Positions 36,123 to 41,076 of a stretch of DNA of 41,076 bases are shown in pieces. A model generated the notes under the pieces. It did no database searches. It was not told where the DNA came from and was given only the letters and a program-made list of their open reading frames with translations. The stretch lies in contig JAJUFI010000007.1 in the NCBI GenBank assembly GCA_029263795.1, forward strand, positions 1 to 41,076, given 5' to 3'. Origin of the DNA: Alcaligenaceae bacterium. Lineage in GTDB: Bacteria > Pseudomonadota > Gammaproteobacteria > Burkholderiales > Burkholderiaceae_B. Each line of letters opens with the position of its first letter. Position 1 is the first letter of the stretch. The position numbers and the translations under genes are program-made.

Positions 36123-37727
36123 CTAGGACTCTATGCCGCGCGAACTGAGGTAGTCTTCATAGCCGCCCAGGTAGTCGATTATTTCACCACCCGGAAGAAT
36201 TTCGATCACCCGTGTCGCCAGGCCCGACACGAATTCGCGGTCATGCGAAACGAAGAACAGCGTACCTTTGTAGAGATCCAATGCGTATTGCAGTGACTCG
36301 ATTGATTCCATGTCGAGGTGGTTGGTGGGCTCATCCAGCAACATGACATTGTGACGACCCAGCATCAGGCGGCCAAAACTCATGCGGTTCTTCTCGCCAC
36401 CGGACAGCACCGAAACCGATTTGGAAATTTCGTCGCCCGAAAACAGCAGGCGCCCAAGTACCGAGCGTATGGACTGGTCATCGTCGCCGGGCTGGCGGTA
36501 CTCACTCAGCCAATCGAAAAGATTCAGGTCTGTCTGGAACTGGTCGGAGACGTCCTGGGCCATGTAGCCAAGATCAGCAGCATCCGACCATTTGACGGTG
36601 CCGGTATCAGGGGCGAGATCACCCGCCAGCATGCGCAGCAGCGTGGTCTTGCCCACGCCGTTGGCTCCGATGATGGCAACTTTCTGCCCCGCTTCCACGG
36701 TGAGAGACAAATTTTTGATGACTTGCCGGTCGTCATAGGCCTTGGAGATGTCTTCAACCGTGACGGCCAGGCGATGCAGCACCTTGTTCTGCTCGAAGCG
36801 GATGTAAGGGTGCACACGGGATGACGGCTTCACTTCCACCGTCGATGCCTTGATACGGTCGATCTGCTTCAGCCGGGAGGTCGCCTGACGCGACTTGGAC
36901 TTGTTCGCCGCGAACCGGCGCACGAAATCCTGCAGTTCGGCCACACGCTCCTTGGCACGTGCATTGGCAGCGGAAATGCGGGCACGAGCCTCGGCGGCAG
37001 CCAGCATGTAGTCGTCGTAATTGCCGGGATAGATGCGCAGCTCCCGGTAGTCGAGATCTGCCATGTGTGTGCAGACCTGGTTCAGGAAGTGGCGGTCGTG
37101 GCTGATGATGATCATCGTGCTCTGATAGCTGTTCAGCACACCTTCCAGCCAGCGAATGGTGTTGATGTCCAGGTTGTTGGTCGGTTCGTCCAGCAGCAGA
37201 ACGTCAGGGTTGGAGAACAGAGCCTGAGCCAGCAACACACGCAGTTTCCAACCCGGAGCAATCTCACGCATGGGTGAATTGTGCTGCTCCACGGGAATTT
37301 CCAGGCCAAGCAGCAGCTCGCCTGCCCGCGCTTCTGCGGTGTAGCCGTCATACTCGGCGAACTTTGCTTCCAGCTCGGCCGCGCGCATGTAATCCTCTTC
37401 CGTGGATTCCAGGTTGGCGTAAATTGCGTCGCGCTCAGTCATGACGGCCCACATTTCCTCGTGGCCCATCATCACTACATCCAGCACCCGCACATCTTCA
37501 TAGGCGAACTGATCCTGGCGCAGCTTGCCAAGCCGAATGCCGGGGTCCAGCGAGACATTGCCGGATGTCGGCTCCAAGTCGCCCCCGATGATCTTCATGA
37601 AGGTCGACTTTCCCGAGCCGTTTGCGCCAATCAGGCCGTAACGGTTGCCTTCGCCAAATTTGACGCTGACATTCTCAAAAAGGGGCTTGGCGCCGAACTG
37701 GATGGTGAGGTTGGAAGTGGTTATCAC
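36123..37727 (-). CDS. ABC-F family ATPase (YbiT-like)
   Basis: 534 residues, two ABC domains in one chain and no membrane part, so a ribosome-associated ATPase rather than a transporter. First domain: Walker [24 protein letters not shown] (degenerate signature typical of YbiT), Walker [13 protein letters not shown]. Then comes the P-site tRNA interaction linker rich in Arg/Lys (about 250-300). Second domain: [25 protein letters not shown] and [12 protein letters not shown]. YbiT-type factors are linked to relieving stalled translation. The start codon is GTG at 37725-37727. It is followed by the YigZ gene. Confidence 0.93.
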   Translation of the reverse strand: MITTSNLTIQFGAKPLFENVSVKFGEGNRYGLIGANGSGKSTFMKIIGGDLEPTSGNVSLDPGIRLGKLRQDQFAYEDVRVLDVVMMGHEEMWAVMTERDAIYANLESTEEDYMRAAELEAKFAEYDGYTAEARAGELLLGLEIPVEQHNSPMREIAPGWKLRVLLAQALFSNPDVLLLDEPTNNLDINTIRWLEGVLNSYQSTMIIISHDRHFLNQVCTHMADLDYRELRIYPGNYDDYMLAAAEARARISAANARAKERVAELQDFVRRFAANKSKSRQATSRLKQIDRIKASTVEVKPSSRVHPYIRFEQNKVLHRLAVTVEDISKAYDDRQVIKNLSLTVEAGQKVAIIGANGVGKTTLLRMLAGDLAPDTGTVKWSDAADLGYMAQDVSDQFQTDLNLFDWLSEYRQPGDDDQSIRSVLGRLLFSGDEISKSVSVLSGGEKNRMSFGRLMLGRHNVMLLDEPTNHLDMESIESLQYALDLYKGTLFFVSHDREFVSGLATRVIEILPGGEIIDYLGGYEDYLSSRGIES

Positions 37728-37745
37728 TTGGTGTGGAATTCCAGG

Positions 37746-37775
37746 AAAAAGTGGGTAAAACCTTTTATTTTACCC
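37746..37775 (-). terminator. Rho-independent terminator of the LD-carboxypeptidase gene
   Basis: GGGTAAAA (37753-37760) and TTTTACCC (37768-37775) are perfect 8-bp arms with a 7-base loop. Read on the minus strand, the stem is followed by ACTTTTT. It lies just after the ldcA-like gene and before the ABC-F start. Confidence 0.7.
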
Positions 37776-37782
37776 GGGCCCG

Positions 37783-38751
37783 TCAATGGTGTTCGCGCAG
37801 CAGCAGGTAAGCCATGCCGTCCTCGGTGGCAATACCGGCCTGCGCCCCGATCGGCAGTGTGGCCTTCACCTTGACATGGCCGTAGGGCAACCCCGTCACT
37901 ACCGGCGTTTTGCACACGGAGCGCAGCCACGCAATCACCGAGGCGAGGGAGTAACCGTTGTCATGGGGCGCCAGGCGGAATTCTGTGAAGCGGCCCAAAA
38001 CGATTGCCTTCTGGCGCGACAGCACCCCGGCGTACAGAAGCTGGCTCAACATGCGCTCAATGCGGTAGGGGTGTTCGCCGACATCTTCCAGGAAGAGAAT
38101 GCCGCCATCGACCTGCGGGAAGTACGGTGTTCCCAAGAGGGATACCAGCATGGCCAGATTGCCCCCCCACAGAACCCCGCGAGCATCCACCGCATCGGAG
38201 TCTGGCGACTCGAAGCTGAGAACTTCAAGTTCCTCGCGCATGGATTCCATGAACAAGTCTGCTGTCAGATCGTCCATGGTCTTCTGACCGAAGTCGGGTA
38301 CGGCGGCAGGCCCGGTATAGCTCACCGCACCCGTTTGCGCCAGCAACGCCAGATTGAAGGCTGTGAAATCGCTATGTCCGACGAAGAGCTTTCCGCTGTC
38401 AGCCACGGCCTTCCAGTCGATCTTGTGCAGAATGCGGCTCAAACCATAGCCGCCTCGGGTAGCCATCACAATCTCATGCTTCTGCCTAACGGCGCGTTGC
38501 ACGGCTGCCAGCCTCTGTTTGTCGGCCCCGGCGAAACGCTCGTGAACCTCAAGGGCAGTACGATCGACCGAGGTTCGCAAACCAAGTGCCTGCAGGCGCT
38601 CGCGAGCGAGTTCCAGGGCTGCCGGGTCTGCCACGGCGCTGGAAGGAGAGAACAGGTAAACCCCCTTGGGCGCGCGGTGGCAGTGTTCGCAAGATTCGGA
38701 ATCCGGCTGGTGCTCGTGCGAGCAAGAATGCGAGTGATGGTGTTCGGACAT
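37783..38751 (-). CDS. ldcA: LD-carboxypeptidase (S66 family) with His/Cys-rich head
   Basis: 322 residues. It removes the terminal D-Ala from murein tetrapeptides during cytoplasmic peptidoglycan recycling. The catalytic Ser127 lies in LFVGHSDFTAFN, with the Glu in ILFLEDVGEHPYRIERML and the His in TGLPYGHVKVKATLPIG. The first 26 residues are unusual: eight His and three Cys in HHHSHSCSHEH and CEHCH, a likely metal-binding head not present in E. coli LdcA. The start is taken at the ATG at 38749-38751; another ATG seven codons upstream (MSTYFCP) is possible, and neither has a strong ribosome site. It follows tadA and ends in a terminator. Confidence 0.9.
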   Translation of the reverse strand: MSEHHHSHSCSHEHQPDSESCEHCHRAPKGVYLFSPSSAVADPAALELARERLQALGLRTSVDRTALEVHERFAGADKQRLAAVQRAVRQKHEIVMATRGGYGLSRILHKIDWKAVADSGKLFVGHSDFTAFNLALLAQTGAVSYTGPAAVPDFGQKTMDDLTADLFMESMREELEVLSFESPDSDAVDARGVLWGGNLAMLVSLLGTPYFPQVDGGILFLEDVGEHPYRIERMLSQLLYAGVLSRQKAIVLGRFTEFRLAPHDNGYSLASVIAWLRSVCKTPVVTGLPYGHVKVKATLPIGAQAGIATEDGMAYLLLREHH

Positions 38752-38804
38752 TGGGCAGAAATAAGTGGACATCGTCGGCCATAGGGCCTTGACGCAGATT
38801 CGAT

Positions 38805-39374
<570 letters not shown>

Positions 39375-39525
39375 CTACACTCAGCAAAGCCGGAGGGGAC
39401 GAGAAACAACCATAACAGCGGGAAACGTCACAGTTTAGCGCCGCTTTGATCTTTCGCAGCGAATAACCCCGGCCACTGGTGTAACATTCAGAAACCAGAT
39501 ATCCACACAGTCAGGAGGGTTTCAC

Positions 39526-40362
39526 ATGCTCGGTCGTATCGCCATTCACCTCAATAACGATAACGCATGCTCGCGGCGCATCGACGTCGGCCTGAAGCTG
39601 GCAAAGGCCAACAATGCGGAAGTGGTGGGGGTCTACCCTGCCAATGGTACCGCTGCTCACTACTATGACGAATCCATCATTCCGCAGGACGTCCGCAAGG
39701 TGCTGCGCGGTCGCCGCGAGGAATTCCGTGACTCCATCCAGAAGCAGTTCCTCGAAAGCGCTGAAGCTGCCGGCGTCAAGGCAAGCTGGCGTTGCCCAAT
39801 GGCCGAAGCCGACGAAGCCCTGGCCCTGCATGCGCGTTACTGCGACCTGCTGGTGATGAGCAAGGCCGAACAGGTCGACACCGTGACGGCCATCATTCCA
39901 AATCTGCCGGAATCCGTCGTCATGGCATCGGGGCGCCCCGTGTTGATGATTCCCAATGCCGGCCGTATCGAAAGCATTGGGAAACGCATTCTCTATTGCT
40001 GGGACCAGCGCCGTGAAGCAGCCCGCGCGTTCTCGGACGCCGCCCCGTTCCTGAAGGAGTGCGAGGAACTGACCGTTCTTGAAGTGGACCGTGACGACCG
40101 CTTGTTCAAGGATTTCGACCTGCGCGAAGGGGATTTCGCCACATTCTGCACCAGCCGCGGTTACCCGCAACCCAAGCACATGGTGAAGAAGAGCGATGAT
40201 ATCGGTGTTGGCAACGTCATTCTCAACACCGCCAGCGACGTTGGCAGCGACCTGATCGTGATGGGTGCCTACGGCCACAGCCGCATGCGCCAGTGGGTGA
40301 TGGGCGGTGCCTCCCGAACCCTGCTGTCCTCCATGACGGTGCCCGTCCTGCTCGCTCACTGA
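39526..40362 (+). CDS. tandem-domain universal stress protein
   Basis: 278 residues with two UspA domains. The second keeps the ATP-binding signature GAYGHSRMRQWVMGGASRTLL, followed by TVPVLLAH. The first has CDLLVMSKAEQ and GRPVLMIP but no glycine-rich nucleotide loop, so it is probably structural. Cytoplasmic; such proteins help survival in stationary phase or oxidative stress. A very strong ribosome site (AGGAGG) lies 7 bases before the ATG. The upstream 154 bases carry the divergent promoters with tadA. Confidence 0.92.
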   Translation: MLGRIAIHLNNDNACSRRIDVGLKLAKANNAEVVGVYPANGTAAHYYDESIIPQDVRKVLRGRREEFRDSIQKQFLESAEAAGVKASWRCPMAEADEALALHARYCDLLVMSKAEQVDTVTAIIPNLPESVVMASGRPVLMIPNAGRIESIGKRILYCWDQRREAARAFSDAAPFLKECEELTVLEVDRDDRLFKDFDLREGDFATFCTSRGYPQPKHMVKKSDDIGVGNVILNTASDVGSDLIVMGAYGHSRMRQWVMGGASRTLLSSMTVPVLLAH

Positions 40363-40377
40363 AGCAAGCGGGTAGTT

Positions 40378-41076
40378 TCACCCTTCACGCTGTGCGTAAA
40401 GCTGCCGCAGTACCTGCGGCAGCAGCGAAGGCAAGTCTTCGGAAATCATCCCCGGCCCGGCAAGGGCCGCGGCCTCACCATGCAGCCACACCGCCGCACA
40501 AGCTGATTCAAATACCGGCATGCCCTGGGCAAGCAGGCCACCCACCATGCCCGATAAGACATCACCTGCCCCTGCGGTAGCCAGCCATGGCGGAGCGCTG
40601 GAATTGATGACTGCCCGGCCACCTGGCTCCGCCACGACAGTATCCGCTCCCTTGAGGATGACCACCGTGCCGGAGCGCTTTGCCGCAACTCGTGCGCGGG
40701 ACAGTCTGTCTCCTTCAACCTGAAAAAGTCTGGCGAATTCGCCATCATGAGGTGTCAATACACAGGGGCCCCGCAACGCCGAAAACAGCTGCTTAGGGTT
40801 GTCCGCGAACACCGTGAGAGCATCGGCATCCAGCACCAGGGCTCGCCCCGTGGCCGCCGCCGCCAACACGTTCAGCCGTGTCTGCTGAGTCACACCTGCT
40901 CCCGGCCCAAGTACGATGACATTTCGCCGCTTGTCTTCCATAGCGGGGGCAAGAACCCCTTCCTCCACACACTCAACCATTATGCTGGTCAGCGCCGCGG
41001 CATAAACGCTCCAGGCTTCCGGCGGCACAGCGACCGTCACCAGGCCGGCACCCACCCTGGCCGCCGCCATTGCCAC
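40378..41076 (-). CDS. nnrD: ADP-dependent NAD(P)H-hydrate dehydratase (partial, N-terminus beyond the window)
   Basis: 232 residues are visible, and the frame is open to the right edge. It restores NAD(P)H from its hydrated, damaged form using ADP. The ribokinase-like domain is clear: VLGPGAGV, LVLDADALTVF, VLTPHDGEFARLF, VILKGADTVVAEPGG, and ATAGAGDVLSGMVGGLLAQG with the catalytic Asp. Whether an epimerase domain (NnrE) is fused at the missing N-terminus cannot be seen. Convergent with the universal stress gene, 15 bases apart, with no strong terminator between. Confidence 0.9.
   Translation of the reverse strand: MAMAAARVGAGLVTVAVPPEAWSVYAAALTSIMVECVEEGVLAPAMEDKRRNVIVLGPGAGVTQQTRLNVLAAAATGRALVLDADALTVFADNPKQLFSALRGPCVLTPHDGEFARLFQVEGDRLSRARVAAKRSGTVVILKGADTVVAEPGGRAVINSSAPPWLATAGAGDVLSGMVGGLLAQGMPVFESACAAVWLHGEAAALAGPGMISEDLPSLLPQVLRQLYAQREG

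Noticed and set aside
40401-40423. Perfect 10-bp inverted repeat GCTGCCGCAG/CTGCGGCAGC
   Set aside because: It lies within the nnrD coding sequence and encodes the LPQVLRQL helix; probably codon-driven, not a terminator, though it could slow transcription.

Overview
The window reads as a stretch of core chromosome from a betaproteobacterium of the order Burkholderiales, most likely family Alcaligenaceae (the Bordetella/Pusillimonas side). This rests on G+C content in the high fifties by eye, the block xthA–gmk–rpoZ–spoT, the surE–pcm–nlpD…rlmD block, a long-form Pcm, and the style of the individual proteins. The placement comes from gene order and family resemblance, not from a marker gene. 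I see no rRNA, tRNA, CRISPR array, transposase or integrase.

Layout. 1–3.1 kb (minus strand): EAL–HDOD signalling protein, acetyl-CoA acetyltransferase and a spermidine-synthase-like protein that runs off the left edge. 3.4–7.8 kb (plus): exonuclease III, a small unknown protein, guanylate kinase, RNA polymerase omega and bifunctional (p)ppGpp synthetase/hydrolase. 7.9–8.9 kb (minus): a membrane-exported M23 peptidase. 9.15–11.9 kb (plus): a complete DctP–DctQ–DctM TRAP transporter with a recognisable promoter. 12.0–13.4 kb: divergent YbbA-type ABC ATPase and TesA esterase whose start codons overlap. 13.4–14.5 kb: a foreign-looking islet carrying an acetoin-reductase-like SDR, flanked by sequences resembling Neisseriaceae DNA uptake sequences. 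14.65–16.6 kb: PpiD. 16.8–19.9 kb: glycerophosphodiesterase, RlmJ, an RsuA-family pseudouridine synthase and chorismate lyase. 20–21.7 kb: PII protein overlapping an MscS/YbdG channel. 21.8–24.7 kb: ArgH and RlmD, with a textbook terminator after argH. 25–29 kb (minus): SurE, Pcm, NlpD, a PolB-like 3'-5' exonuclease and a His-rich periplasmic protein. The rpoS gene that often follows nlpD is not there. 29–32.3 kb: PlsY, TsaD and a purine permease. 32.4–35.1 kb: a 904-residue CHASE-like/PAS/GGDEF/EAL protein. 35.2–41 kb: thioredoxin, YigZ/IMPACT, an ABC-F ATPase, LD-carboxypeptidase, TadA, a tandem universal stress protein and a partial NAD(P)H-hydrate dehydratase.

Most genes are housekeeping: translation fidelity and RNA modification, stringent response, envelope assembly, nucleotide salvage. 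The strongest candidate for something unexpected is the 13.4–14.5 kb islet. It combines an AGGCTGCCTGAA-type inverted pair acting as a gene-end hairpin, several perfect dyads and a DUS-like right flank, and so looks like DNA taken up from a Neisseriaceae donor into a host outside that family. Secondary points are the missing rpoS at its usual site, the four-base overlap of a PII gene with a mechanosensitive channel gene, metal-ligand-rich tails on two envelope-related proteins, and probable near-leaderless transcripts for argH and ubiC. I found no clear new multi-gene defence or mobile system.
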